Origin: Sphingopyxis sp.
Lineage (GTDB): Bacteria; Pseudomonadota; Alphaproteobacteria; Sphingomonadales; Sphingomonadaceae
NCBI GenBank assembly: GCA_030148985.1
Contig: JASBSJ010000004.1
Span: forward strand, 62,001 to 126,000
Length of the DNA stretch: 64,000 nt
Direction of reading: 5' to 3'
Both the position numbers and the translations under genes were made by a program. This document shows positions 28,600 through 38,514 of the stretch, in pieces; position 1 is the stretch's first letter, and each line of letters begins with the position of its first letter. Below the pieces are notes generated by a model. The model worked only from the letters and a program-made list of their open reading frames with translations, did not search any database and was not told where the DNA came from.

Positions 28600-28773
28600 G
28601 ACAGTATCTCCGAAAAATTAAGATGAGCGCGAAAATGACCCCGCGCCAATGAGTGTGTTATTATAGCAAGGCAGTTCGAGTGCAAGGGTCTGATGACGAT
28701 GGGGTGTCGCCGACCTCTGCGCGAGTGTAAAATTAACCGACAGTTGACGCCTCGGCGATAGTATCGCGCCCGC

Positions 28774-30162
28774 ATGGTCCGATTGTTCAAACATTATGTT
28801 CCGCACGCGGTCGTCTGGCTCGCGCTCATCGAATTTTGCGCGCTGCTCGGCGCGGCCGAGGGGGCGTGGCATCTTTACGCCTGGCAGGCTGGGTTCGACG
28901 CGGGGCCGCTGGGCGAGCGGGCGTTGCCGCTCGTCACGTTTGCCGTCGCCAATTCGCTCGCGATGATGGCGACGGGGATGTACGGCAATGAGGGGCTGCG
29001 CTCGATGCGCTTTGCGACCGCGCGGCTGCTTGCTGCCATCTCGCTCGGCGTGATCTTTTTGTCGGTGCTGGGGTTCCTGTTGCCCACCGCGACCCTGTGG
29101 CGCGCGAACAGCGTCTATGCGATGGGAATCGCGATCGCCGCGCTGTTCCTGATCCGGCTCGCGCTCACCCAGTCGGCGGGTGCCGACGCCTTTCGGCGCC
29201 GCATTCTGGTGCTGGGCGCGGGGCCGCGCGCGGCGCGGCTCGCCGCGCTCGCCGAGGCGCCGGGGAGCGGGCTCGACATCGTCGGTTTCGTCGCGATGAG
29301 CGAGGCCGAGACGACGGTGCCGCAGGCGGTGCCGCGGCAGGAGATCGCCAATCTTTCGGACCATGTCGTCGCGCTGAGCGCCGGCGAGGTGGTGCTGGCG
29401 CTGGAGGAGCGGCGCAAGGCGCTGCCGCTCGCCGACCTGCTGCGCGTCAAGACGACGGGTGTGCATGTCAACGACATCGCGAGCTTTATCGAGCGCGAGA
29501 CCGGGCGCGTCGACCTGGCCACGACCAATCCCAGCGGGCTGATCTTTTCCGACGGATTTTCGGCGGGGCAGCGGATTTCGAAGGTCGGCAAGCGATTGTT
29601 CGACATTGCCGCGAGCCTGATCGTGCTGGTCGTCGGCCTGCCGCTGATGATCGTCGCCGGGATCGCGGTGAAGCTCGACAGCCGCGGGCCGGTTTTTTAC
29701 CGCCAGCCGCGCGTCGGGCTGTTCGGCCAGCCTTATGACATGGTCAAGATCCGGTCGATGCGGACCGACGCCGAAGCCGAGGGCAAGGCGGTGTGGGCGA
29801 GCGAGAACGACCCCAGGATCACGCGCGTCGGGCGCGTCATCCGCACACTGCGCATCGACGAGCTGCCGCAGCTGTGGTGCGTGCTGAAGGGCGACATGAG
29901 TTTTGTCGGCCCGCGGCCCGAACGGCCGAGCTTCGTCGCCGAGCTGGAAAAGGCGCTGCCCTATTATGCCGAGCGGCACATGGTGAAGCCGGGGCTGACC
30001 GGCTGGGCGCAGATCAACTATCCCTATGGCGCGTCGGTCGAGGATGCGCGGGTGAAGCTGGAATATGACCTTTATTACGCCAAAAATTATTCGCCCTTCC
30101 TCGACCTGTTGATCCTGCTCCAGACGGTGCGCGTCGTGCTGTGGCCCGAGGGCGCGCGATAA
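28774..30162 (+). CDS. XrtA/PEP-CTERM system glycosyltransferase (TIGR03013-like sugar transferase)
   Basis: 462 aa; KRLFDIAASLIVLVVGLPLM, YRQPRVGLFGQPYDMVKIRSMRTDAE, RTLRIDELPQLWCVLKGDMSFVGPRPERP. Confidence 0.9.
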   Translation: MVRLFKHYVPHAVVWLALIEFCALLGAAEGAWHLYAWQAGFDAGPLGERALPLVTFAVANSLAMMATGMYGNEGLRSMRFATARLLAAISLGVIFLSVLGFLLPTATLWRANSVYAMGIAIAALFLIRLALTQSAGADAFRRRILVLGAGPRAARLAALAEAPGSGLDIVGFVAMSEAETTVPQAVPRQEIANLSDHVVALSAGEVVLALEERRKALPLADLLRVKTTGVHVNDIASFIERETGRVDLATTNPSGLIFSDGFSAGQRISKVGKRLFDIAASLIVLVVGLPLMIVAGIAVKLDSRGPVFYRQPRVGLFGQPYDMVKIRSMRTDAEAEGKAVWASENDPRITRVGRVIRTLRIDELPQLWCVLKGDMSFVGPRPERPSFVAELEKALPYYAERHMVKPGLTGWAQINYPYGASVEDARVKLEYDLYYAKNYSPFLDLLILLQTVRVVLWPEGAR

Positions 30163-30164
30163 CC

Positions 30165-32273
30165 GTGTCGCCGCTGGACAGCCTTGCGCAGACCCTGTCG
30201 GGCATCGTGCTGGCGGGATTTGCCGGCGCGGCGCTGTGGCTGCTGCTGCGGCCGCGGGCGCGCATGGCGGCGCTGATGCCTGCGCCGCGCCTGCTCGCGC
30301 TCGCAGCAGCAGCGAGTGCGTTGTGGGCGGCGGCGATGATGGCTTTTACGCCGGGCGCGCCGCAGGTGCTGGTGGCGCAGATGCTGCGCGACCTGGCGAT
30401 GCTGATGTGGCTGGGCGCGACCTTCTGGTCGCCGCGCGCGCCGATGTCGCGGCCACTGCGCCTGATCGCCCGGATGCTCGCGACCATCTGTGTGCTGACG
30501 CTGTCGTTTGGCGGCGCGGCGTTTTGGTTCGGCGGCGCGGCGGCGGTGCCGTGGATGGGACCGGCGCTGGTCTTTGCGGCGATGGTCGTGGCGATCGGCG
30601 GGCTGATCGTCGTCGATGCCGGCGTGCGCCACGGCGGCGCGGGCCTGCGGATGCCGGTGATGGCGGTCGCGGGCGGCTTTGCGATGCTATGGGCCTATCA
30701 GCTCAACGTCGAGCTGATCGGCGCGCTCACGGGCACCCGCGCGTCGACGCTGATCGCGCTGCTGCCCGCGGTCGCGCTGCTGACGCTGCCGACCTATGTC
30801 GTCGCGGCGATGGACATCGGGCGCGAGCGGATGCGGCTGTCGCGCACCGCCGCGACGCGCACGCTGATCCTGCTCGGCGCAGCTTCCTACCTGATTCTGA
30901 TCGCGCTGACGGTGGCGATCGCGCGCGCGGCGGGGGGCGATTATGCCGCGCTGGCGCAGGCGATTTCGCTCGTCGCGCTGCTCGGCGCGGCGGTGCTGAT
31001 GCTCGCCTCGGCGCGGTCGCGCGCGTGGCTGTCGGTGATGATCTCGAAGCATTTTTTCGAGCATCGCTATGATTATCGCGCCGAATGGATGCGCTTTACC
31101 GCGACCTTGGGGCAGGGGGATGGCGAGGAGGACCGCAACCTCTATCGCCGCGTCGCGAAAGCGCTCGCCGAGCTGACGGGCAGCCCCGGCGCGTTGCTGA
31201 TGACGCCGGCGGCCGCGGGGGGCTTTCGGATCGCTGAACAATGGCATTGGCCCGGCGCGATTCCCGAGGACGCGACGCTGTCGCTGCGCTCGGCCTTCAT
31301 GCTCCAGGAAACGCAGCATATCGTCGAACTCGATGCCGAGCGGCGCGGGAAGGGGGGACAGGATCTGGCGATCCCCGACTGGCTGCTCGCGGACACGCGC
31401 GCATGGGTGGTCGTGCCCGTGCTGCATTTCCAGCGGATGATTGCGATCGCGGTGCTGCATCGTCCCGCGGTGTCGCGCGCGCTCGACTGGGAAGACCTCG
31501 ACGTGCTGCGCATCGCGGGGCAGCAGGCGGCCAGCTATATCGCCGAATCGCAGAGCCAGCAGGCGCTGTCCGAAGCGCGGCGGTTCGACGAGTTCAACCG
31601 CCGCTTTGCCTTTATCATGCACGACATCAAGAATCTGGCGAGCCAGCTCGGCCTGCTGGCGCGTAATGCCGAGCGCCACGCCGACAACCCCGACTTCCGC
31701 GCCGACATGACGCAGACGCTAAAGATTTCGGCGGGGCGGCTGTCCGACCTGCTCGTCCGCCTGGCGCCGCGCGAGCGCGGACCGGCGGCCGAGCCGGGGC
31801 GGGTGCTGGTTGAACCGGTGCTGAAGGACATTGCCGCCGAAGTGCGCCCGCGCCGCGAGCTGTTCGTCGGCTGTCAGGCGGGACTGGCGGCGTGGGCCGA
31901 TGCGGGATCGATCCGGCAGGTCGTCGCGCATCTGGTCGCCAATGCGATCGACGCCTCGGCCCCCGAATCGCCGGTCCAGCTCATCGCCGTCGCCGAACAG
32001 CAGCGCGTGCGGATTGACGTGATCGACCAGGGGTGCGGGATGACGCGCGAGTTCATTCGCGACGAGCTGTTCAAGCCCTTTGTCTCGACGAAGGACAGCG
32101 GGTTCGGGCTTGGCGCGTTCGAGGCGTTGCAGGTCGCGCAGGCGATGGGCGGAGAAATCGAGGTCGCGAGCGAGCCCGGCAAGGGCAGCAATTTCACGCT
32201 GTGGCTGCCGCTTGCCGATGCGCGCGGCGATGCAGCGATCGACGCGCAATTGATGAAAGCGGGGCGGATATGA
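30165..32273 (+). CDS. prsK: XrtA/PEP-CTERM system histidine kinase PrsK
   Basis: N-terminal multi-TM, GAF-like region, RFAFIMHDIKNLASQLGLLARNAERH H-box, HATPase KDSGFGLGAFEALQVAQAMGG. Confidence 0.88.
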   Translation: MSPLDSLAQTLSGIVLAGFAGAALWLLLRPRARMAALMPAPRLLALAAAASALWAAAMMAFTPGAPQVLVAQMLRDLAMLMWLGATFWSPRAPMSRPLRLIARMLATICVLTLSFGGAAFWFGGAAAVPWMGPALVFAAMVVAIGGLIVVDAGVRHGGAGLRMPVMAVAGGFAMLWAYQLNVELIGALTGTRASTLIALLPAVALLTLPTYVVAAMDIGRERMRLSRTAATRTLILLGAASYLILIALTVAIARAAGGDYAALAQAISLVALLGAAVLMLASARSRAWLSVMISKHFFEHRYDYRAEWMRFTATLGQGDGEEDRNLYRRVAKALAELTGSPGALLMTPAAAGGFRIAEQWHWPGAIPEDATLSLRSAFMLQETQHIVELDAERRGKGGQDLAIPDWLLADTRAWVVVPVLHFQRMIAIAVLHRPAVSRALDWEDLDVLRIAGQQAASYIAESQSQQALSEARRFDEFNRRFAFIMHDIKNLASQLGLLARNAERHADNPDFRADMTQTLKISAGRLSDLLVRLAPRERGPAAEPGRVLVEPVLKDIAAEVRPRRELFVGCQAGLAAWADAGSIRQVVAHLVANAIDASAPESPVQLIAVAEQQRVRIDVIDQGCGMTREFIRDELFKPFVSTKDSGFGLGAFEALQVAQAMGGEIEVASEPGKGSNFTLWLPLADARGDAAIDAQLMKAGRI

Positions 32274-33649
32274 GCGAGGCGATGGCGGACAAGCGCAAAT
32301 TGCTGGTGGTCGAGGACGACCCGGGGCTGCAAACGCAGCTCAAATGGGCGTATGAGGATTATCAGGTGCTCGTCGCGGGCGACCATGACGCGGCGATCGA
32401 AATGCTGCGCGCCGAGGAACCCGATGTCGTGACGCTCGATCTGGGGCTGCCGCCCGATCCCGACGGCACGCGCGAGGGGTTTCGGACGCTGAAAGCGATC
32501 ATCGAGGCCAAGCCCGACACCAAGGTGATCGTCGTGTCGGGGCATGGCGAGCGGGCGAGTGCGCTCAACGCGATCGCCAGCGGCGCGTGGGATTTTTACC
32601 AGAAGCCGATCGACATCGACGCACTGGGCCTGATCGTCGCGCGCGCCTTTCACGTCCGCGAGCTGGAGGTCGAGAATGCGCGGCTGGAAAGCCAGGGCGC
32701 GAGCGACAATCGCGTGCTGGGCGGGATGATCACCGGCGCGCCCGAAATGCTTAAAGTGGCGCGCACGATCGAGCGCGTCGCGAACCTCGACGTCAGTGTG
32801 ATGCTGCTCGGCGCGAGCGGCACCGGCAAGGAATTGCTGGCGCGCGGATTGCACGAAGCGAGCGGGCGGCGCGATGGCGCGTTCGTCGCGATCAACTGCG
32901 CCGCGATCCCCGAAAATCTGCTCGAAAGCGAATTGTTCGGGCATGAAAAGGGCGCCTTTACCGGCGCGGTCAAGACGACCGAGGGCAAGATCGAACTGGC
33001 ACATGGCGGCACATTGTTCCTCGACGAGGTCGGCGACATTCCGCTGCCGTTGCAAGTCAAGCTGCTGCGATTCCTGCAGGAGCGGACGATCGAGCGGATC
33101 GGCGGGCGCAAGGCGATCGCGGTCGATACGCGCATCGTCTGCGCGACGCACCGCGACCTTGATGCGATGATCGCCGAGCAGCGCTTTCGCGACGATCTTT
33201 ATTACCGGCTGGCCGAGATGGTCGTGAAGATCCCCGCGCTCGCCGAACGGCCGGGCGACGCGGTGCTGCTCGCGCGGCATTTCCTCCACCAATATGCGCC
33301 CGAGATGAACCCCGGTGTGCGCGGCTTTGCACCCGACGCGCTGCAGGCGATCGACGAGGGCCGCTGGCCGGGCAATGTCCGCGAGCTGGAAAACCGGATC
33401 AAGCGCGCCGTCATCATGGCCGACGGCAAGCTGGTGACGCGCGAGGATCTGGACATCGCCGGCGCGGCGAGTGAGGGGGCCGAGGCGGCGTGGCTCAATC
33501 TGCGCAGCGCGCGCGAGGCGGCCGACCGCGTCGCGATCCGCCGCGCGATGATGCAGAGCGAAGGCAATATTTCGCACGCGGCGAAGCTGCTGGGGATCAG
33601 CCGCCCGACGCTTTATGATCTGCTCAAACAATATCGGATGCAGAGCTGA
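32270..33649 (+). CDS. prsR: PEP-CTERM-box response regulator PrsR (sigma-54-dependent)
   Basis: Receiver LLVVEDDPGLQTQL...VTLDLGLPPDPDG; ASGTGKELLARGLHEASGR, ESELFGHEKGAFTGA, GTLFLDEVGDI; Fis HTH at C-terminus. Confidence 0.92.
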   Translation: MSEAMADKRKLLVVEDDPGLQTQLKWAYEDYQVLVAGDHDAAIEMLRAEEPDVVTLDLGLPPDPDGTREGFRTLKAIIEAKPDTKVIVVSGHGERASALNAIASGAWDFYQKPIDIDALGLIVARAFHVRELEVENARLESQGASDNRVLGGMITGAPEMLKVARTIERVANLDVSVMLLGASGTGKELLARGLHEASGRRDGAFVAINCAAIPENLLESELFGHEKGAFTGAVKTTEGKIELAHGGTLFLDEVGDIPLPLQVKLLRFLQERTIERIGGRKAIAVDTRIVCATHRDLDAMIAEQRFRDDLYYRLAEMVVKIPALAERPGDAVLLARHFLHQYAPEMNPGVRGFAPDALQAIDEGRWPGNVRELENRIKRAVIMADGKLVTREDLDIAGAASEGAEAAWLNLRSAREAADRVAIRRAMMQSEGNISHAAKLLGISRPTLYDLLKQYRMQS

Positions 33650-35494
33650 ATGGGTTTTCGCCGCGTCTGGACGGGCGCGCTGCTGATCGCGGCGGCGTCG
33701 CTCACGGCGTGCGGCGGTGCGTCCGATACGCCGCGCGGCGAATTGGAGGCGCGCCGCGCCGCGTTGAGCCAGGCGATCGCCGACGATCCGCAGGCGATCG
33801 CCGAGCGGGTGGCGCTCGCGCGCGTCGCGATCGCGCTGGGCGACGGGATTGGCGCCGAGGCGGCGGTGAAGCGCGCGCTCGCGGCGGGGGCGAATGACGC
33901 GGCGCTGCGCCCGCTGCTCGCGCGCGCTTATGCGTTGCAGGGCGACGGGCGGCGCGCGCTCACGGCGCTCGATGCGGGGCCGGTGATCCCCGAAATGCTG
34001 GGCGAAGCGGCGTGGGTCGCGGGCGACGTTCACCTTGCGAACGGCAACCTCGGGGCGGCGCGCGACGCCTATGACCGCGCGGTGCATGAGTTGCCGCGCA
34101 GTTCCGCGCTGTGGGTCGATGTCGCGCGCTTTCGCGATGCCAGCGCCGATATGCGCGGCGCACGCGATGCGGTCGATTATGCGATCGAACTCGACGCGGC
34201 GAACAGCGAAGCGCTGGCGTATAAGGCCAATCTGGTGCGGAGAGCCGAGGGGCTGACCGCGGCGCTGGCGTGGTACGACCGGGCGCTTGCCGCCGATCCC
34301 GACAATGCCGCGGCGCTGATCGACCAGGCGGCGACGCTTGGCGATCTTGGCCGCTATCGAGAGATGCTGGCGGCGCTGCGCCGTGCGGCGGTGCTCGTCC
34401 CGCGCGAGCCGCGCATCTATTATCTGCAGGCGGTGCTCGCGGCGCGCGCCGGAAACTACCTGCTGGCGCGCAGCCTGTTGCAACGCACGCGCGGCGCGCT
34501 CGATACCGAGCCGGGGTTCATGCTGCTCAGCGCAGTGGTCGAACTCGAGCTGGGCGGCGAAGCGGTCGCGGCGGCATGGGCCGAGCGGCTGCTTTCCGAC
34601 CAGCCGCATAATTTCACCGCGCGGCGCTTGCTGGCGGCGGCCGAATGGGCCGGGGGCGATGCCGAGGCGGCGTTGGCGGCGCTGCGCCCGCTCGTCGCGC
34701 GACCCGACGCTGACAGCTGGTCGCTGTTGCTCGCGGCGCGCGCGGCGGCCGAACAGGGGCGCGACATCGAATCGGCGGACTATCAGGCGCGCGCCGCGGC
34801 CTTGAGTCGCGGCGAGGCGGTGCCCTTTGCAGTCGATGCCGATTATGGCTTGCTGACGATGGCGGCGGATGCCGCGCCGCTCGATCCGGCCAAGGCGATC
34901 CCGGCGATTTCGGCCGATATGGCGCGCGGCAATGCGGCGCGGGCGATCGAGCGGGCGGCGCGGCTGCGCGATGCCAATCCGGGGGTGGCCGATGCGCATA
35001 TGCTGCTCGGCGATGCGGCGCTGGCGGGCGGGCGCTATGCGCTGGCGGTCGAGGCGTATCGCGCGGCGCGCGACCTCGACGCGGGGGAGCGCACGACCTT
35101 GCGGCTGGCGAATGCGCTCTACCGCGCGGGCGATGCGGCAGGGTCGGGCGCGGCGATCATGACGCTGCGCGACCGCCAGCCGTCGAGTATAGCCGCCGAC
35201 CGGGTTGCCGGGCATCTGGCGATGGAAATGGAGCGGTGGGACGCGGTAATCGTGCATTTCGGGCGCGTGCGGAGCCGGATCGGCGACCGCGATGTCGTGG
35301 TGCTACGCGAACTCGCACGCGCCTGGGCAGCGAAGGGTGACGATGCGCGCGCGCTGGTGCTGATCGACCGCGCCTATCGGTTGCAGCCGCTGAACGCGGG
35401 GATCATGGAGTTTTACGCGGCGCTGCTGGAGCGGCGCGGGAAGCGTCAGGCGGCGGCGGATTTGCGCGACAAGGCGGCGCAGATCGGGCGGTAG
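33650..35494 (+). CDS. TPR-repeat lipoprotein, PrsT-like
   Basis: 614 aa; lipobox LTACGG; many Ala-rich TPR-like repeats; follows prsR directly. Confidence 0.8.
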   Translation: MGFRRVWTGALLIAAASLTACGGASDTPRGELEARRAALSQAIADDPQAIAERVALARVAIALGDGIGAEAAVKRALAAGANDAALRPLLARAYALQGDGRRALTALDAGPVIPEMLGEAAWVAGDVHLANGNLGAARDAYDRAVHELPRSSALWVDVARFRDASADMRGARDAVDYAIELDAANSEALAYKANLVRRAEGLTAALAWYDRALAADPDNAAALIDQAATLGDLGRYREMLAALRRAAVLVPREPRIYYLQAVLAARAGNYLLARSLLQRTRGALDTEPGFMLLSAVVELELGGEAVAAAWAERLLSDQPHNFTARRLLAAAEWAGGDAEAALAALRPLVARPDADSWSLLLAARAAAEQGRDIESADYQARAAALSRGEAVPFAVDADYGLLTMAADAAPLDPAKAIPAISADMARGNAARAIERAARLRDANPGVADAHMLLGDAALAGGRYALAVEAYRAARDLDAGERTTLRLANALYRAGDAAGSGAAIMTLRDRQPSSIAADRVAGHLAMEMERWDAVIVHFGRVRSRIGDRDVVVLRELARAWAAKGDDARALVLIDRAYRLQPLNAGIMEFYAALLERRGKRQAAADLRDKAAQIGR

Positions 35495-35532
35495 GGGGTG
35501 TGGCTGGACGCGGCCGATTTCGGCCATTCATC

Positions 35533-35649
35533 TCCCCTCCCGCTTGCGGGAGGGGTCGGGGGTGGGCATCGACGGTGCGATGGCCCACCCCGCTGCGACT
35601 AACGAACAAGTTCGTAAGTCTCGCTGCCCCTCCCGCTTGCGGGAGGGGA
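35533..35649. repeat. Palindromic repeat element, family C copy 1 (CTCCCCTCCCGCTTGCGGGAGGGGTCGGGGGTGGGC...)
   Basis: Arms with internal hairpin CCCTCCCGC-TT-GCGGGAGGG; related copy at 60587-60707. Confidence 0.85.
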
Positions 35650-35702
35650 CTCTAGCTCAACGGCTCAAGGACAGTTCCCCAACCCTAACCGGACAGAAAA
35701 CC

Positions 35703-36050
35703 TCAGGCCTCGGTCAAATCCAGCAAGGTGCGCGCATCCAGCCCGATGCGGCGCATCTGCTGTGCGACCGGGGGCCAGACGTTCGTCAGGAAATCGGTGC
35801 GCATCAGGTCGCGCAGGCGATCGGTCGCGCCGTCGGCGACGAACATGCCGACACCGCGCTTGACCGTGACCAGCCCCTCGTCCTGAAAGGTCTGATAGGC
35901 TTTGGCGACGGTGAGCGGGTTGGCGCCTTCGTCAGCGGCGAGGCTGCGCACCGAGGGCAGCATGTCGCCGTCGCGAAAGGTGCCGTCGAGGATCGCGTTG
36001 GCGATCACATCGCGCAGGCGCTGGTACACGGGTTTGGACTGATCGAGCAT
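35703..36050 (-). CDS. GntR family transcriptional regulator (YtrA-type short form)
   Basis: 115 aa; PVYQRLRDVIANAILDGTFRDGDMLPSVRSLAADEGANPLTVAKAYQTFQDEGLVTVKRGVGMFV. Confidence 0.9.
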   Translation of the reverse strand: MLDQSKPVYQRLRDVIANAILDGTFRDGDMLPSVRSLAADEGANPLTVAKAYQTFQDEGLVTVKRGVGMFVADGATDRLRDLMRTDFLTNVWPPVAQQMRRIGLDARTLLDLTEA

Positions 36051-36121
36051 GGCGCCTTAATGCCATAAGACAGCAGCACAGTCAAATGCCACTTATTACG
36101 CCCGTTAACCGAATGGCGACA

Positions 36122-36712
36122 TTAAATGTCCCAGGCGCGAACAACCTCGTCATATTCGGGCCTTGGGCGTTCGGAGAGCGGGGCATTCGCGGTACCGAGG
36201 AAGAAATAGCCGACCACGCGATCGCCCTCACCCGCGCCGAACGCCGCGGCGACGTCGGGGCTGTAGGCGGCCCAGCCGGTGAGCCAGCTGCCGACGAAGC
36301 CGTGCGCGTGCGCGGCGTGGAGCAGGTTCATGCCGACCGCGCCCGCCGACATCTGTTGCTCCCACACCGGGATTTTGGCGCCCTTGATCGGCGTGGAGAG
36401 GAGGACGAGCAGGGTCGGCGCCTGATGCGCGAACTGGTCGAGCGCGGAAAGATCGAGGCCCGCGGCGCCGGGATTTTCCGTGACCCACGCGCGCTTGAGC
36501 AGCGCGGCGAAGGCGGCGCGCTGGTCGTCGGCAACGGTGACGATGCGCCAAGGCGTGAGCTTGCCATGGTCGGGGGTGCGCAGCGCGAGCTCGATGATGG
36601 CGCGGAGTTGCGCGGCGTCGGGGCCCGGCGCCGCCATGTCGCGCGCCTTGCCCGAACGGCGGGTGGCAAGATGGGCGAGGAGCGAGGAGGTGTCGTTGAA
36701 CATGGCCGCCAT
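36122..36712 (-). CDS. Nitroreductase family protein
   Basis: 196 aa; LATRRSGKARDM, ALRTPDHGKLTPWRIV, GSWLTGWAAYSPDVAAAFG, VGYFFLGT. Confidence 0.88.
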   Translation of the reverse strand: MAAMFNDTSSLLAHLATRRSGKARDMAAPGPDAAQLRAIIELALRTPDHGKLTPWRIVTVADDQRAAFAALLKRAWVTENPGAAGLDLSALDQFAHQAPTLLVLLSTPIKGAKIPVWEQQMSAGAVGMNLLHAAHAHGFVGSWLTGWAAYSPDVAAAFGAGEGDRVVGYFFLGTANAPLSERPRPEYDEVVRAWDI

Positions 36713-36887
36713 GTGGCCATTTGCGCGGCCGTGCGCAAGTGTTGCGAACGGCTCGCAACAAAATCCGGCCCGATCGCGATGGTTACGTGCGCAATTAGAT
36801 TCTTCCCATACGCAATTTTCGCGCTAGGTTGCCCCATTCGCGCGGCGGGGAGCCGCGCCCACGATAATCGGGAAAAGGGACGCTTTG

Positions 36888-38510
36888 ATGAAAGACATGA
36901 GCCTCTGGCAAGAGGGCGACTGGATCGCGGCCATCGCGCTGGTCGTATTGGCGGGTTTCTTGAGCATCGGCGCGCTGATCGCCACCAGCCGGAAACCCGA
37001 GTTCGCAGGCCATCCCAAGGGCCTCTACATGCTCTTTTTCGCCGAAATGTGGGAGCGTTTCTCCTATTACGGCATGCGCGCCATCCTGATTTTCTATCTG
37101 ACGCAGCACTGGCTGTTCAGCGACAGCAAGTCGAGCCTGATTTATGGCGCCTATACCAGCCTCGTCTATATCACCCCGGTGCTCGGCGGCTATCTGGCCG
37201 ACCGTTATCTGGGGCAGCGCAAGGCGGTCCTGTTCGGCGGCCTGCTGCTGGCCGCGGGGCACAGCCTGATGGCGGTCGAGGGCGTCGGCGGGCAGGATGA
37301 CCCGACGATCAACGTCTTCTGGGCCGCGCTCGCCTTCATCATCGTCGGATCGGGCTTTTTGAAAGCCAATATTTCGGTGATGGTCGGACAGCTTTACAAG
37401 CTGACCGATACGCGCCGCGACGGCGCCTATACGATCTTTTACATGGGCATCAACGTCGGCGCGGCGCTCGGTACGATCCTCGTTGCCTATCTCGGCCAGA
37501 CGATCGGCTGGGGCTTTGGCTTTGGCCTTGCGGGCATCGGGATGCTCGCCGGTCTGGTCGTGTTCGTGCTGGGCAAGGGCGTGCTGAACGGTGCGGGCGA
37601 AGCGCCGGCGCCGCTCGCCCGGTCGCGCGAAATGACGATTTATGCGATCGGCTTTGCCTCGGTCGCGGTGATCTGGGCGCTGGTGCAATATCAGGACGTG
37701 ATCCAGACGTTGCTCGCCGTCTCGGGCGTCGCGCTGCTCGGCTATGTCCTTTACGAGAGTTTTAAACTGGAAAAGGAACCGCGCGAGCGCATGTTCGCGA
37801 TCCTGTTCCTCATCAGCCTCAATCCATTGTTCTGGGGCCTGTTCGAGCAGGCGGGCGGGTCGATGAACCTGTTCACCGATCGTTTCGTCGATCGCAGCGG
37901 CGTGCCTGCCGGCATCTTCCAGTCGATCAACCCGATCATCATCATCCTGGTCGCGCCGATCTTTGCCGCGCTCTGGGTGTGGCTGGGCAAGCGCGGCGCC
38001 GAGCCGTCGGCGCCGGCCAAGTTCGGCCTGGCGCTTGCGCAGATGGGATTGGCCAACCTCGTCCTGGTGTGGGGCGCCGAGGCTTATGGCGTCGCGGCGA
38101 TGACGCCGGTGATCCTGGTGTTTGCCTATTATTTCTTCGCGACGACGGGCGAGCTCTGCCTCAGCCCGGTGGGTCTCAGCGCGATGAACCGGCTGGCGCC
38201 GAGCTTCCTTGCGTCGCTCATCATGGGCGCATGGTTCTATATGACCGCGGTCGGCAATTTCGTGGCGGGCAAGATCGGCGAAGCGACCGGCGGCCATGAT
38301 GGGCAGATGACCAAGCAAGGCCTGCTCGACATCTATGAGCTGTTCGGCTGGATCGCGATCGGCGCGGCGGTGGCGGTGCTGCTGGTCAGCCCGATCGTCA
38401 AGCGCTGGATGCACCTCGACACGCTGCGCGACCGCGAGGACGGGCTGGCGGGCGTCGGCGAGGCCGAGGCACAAGCGGCGGGTGTTCATCCCGAACCCAA
38501 GGGGGCGTAA
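36888..38510 (+). CDS. Peptide MFS transporter (POT/PTR family)
   Basis: FFAEMWERFSYYGMRAILIFYLTQ, GGYLADRYLGQRKAVLFGG, FYMGINVGAALGTILVAYLG. Confidence 0.93.
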   Translation: MKDMSLWQEGDWIAAIALVVLAGFLSIGALIATSRKPEFAGHPKGLYMLFFAEMWERFSYYGMRAILIFYLTQHWLFSDSKSSLIYGAYTSLVYITPVLGGYLADRYLGQRKAVLFGGLLLAAGHSLMAVEGVGGQDDPTINVFWAALAFIIVGSGFLKANISVMVGQLYKLTDTRRDGAYTIFYMGINVGAALGTILVAYLGQTIGWGFGFGLAGIGMLAGLVVFVLGKGVLNGAGEAPAPLARSREMTIYAIGFASVAVIWALVQYQDVIQTLLAVSGVALLGYVLYESFKLEKEPRERMFAILFLISLNPLFWGLFEQAGGSMNLFTDRFVDRSGVPAGIFQSINPIIIILVAPIFAALWVWLGKRGAEPSAPAKFGLALAQMGLANLVLVWGAEAYGVAAMTPVILVFAYYFFATTGELCLSPVGLSAMNRLAPSFLASLIMGAWFYMTAVGNFVAGKIGEATGGHDGQMTKQGLLDIYELFGWIAIGAAVAVLLVSPIVKRWMHLDTLRDREDGLAGVGEAEAQAAGVHPEPKGA

Positions 38511-38514
38511 TTCG

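Noticed and set aside
26764-28626. 620-aa plus-strand ORF opposite DUF885 gene
   Set aside because: Antisense shadow ORF; the minus strand has a signal peptide and conserved HEASPGHHHQ motif
31874-35257. 1127-aa minus-strand ORF opposite prsR/prsT
   Set aside because: Arg/His/Gln-rich low-complexity translation typical of the antisense frame of GC-rich genes; the plus strand has recognisable PrsK/PrsR/TPR proteins
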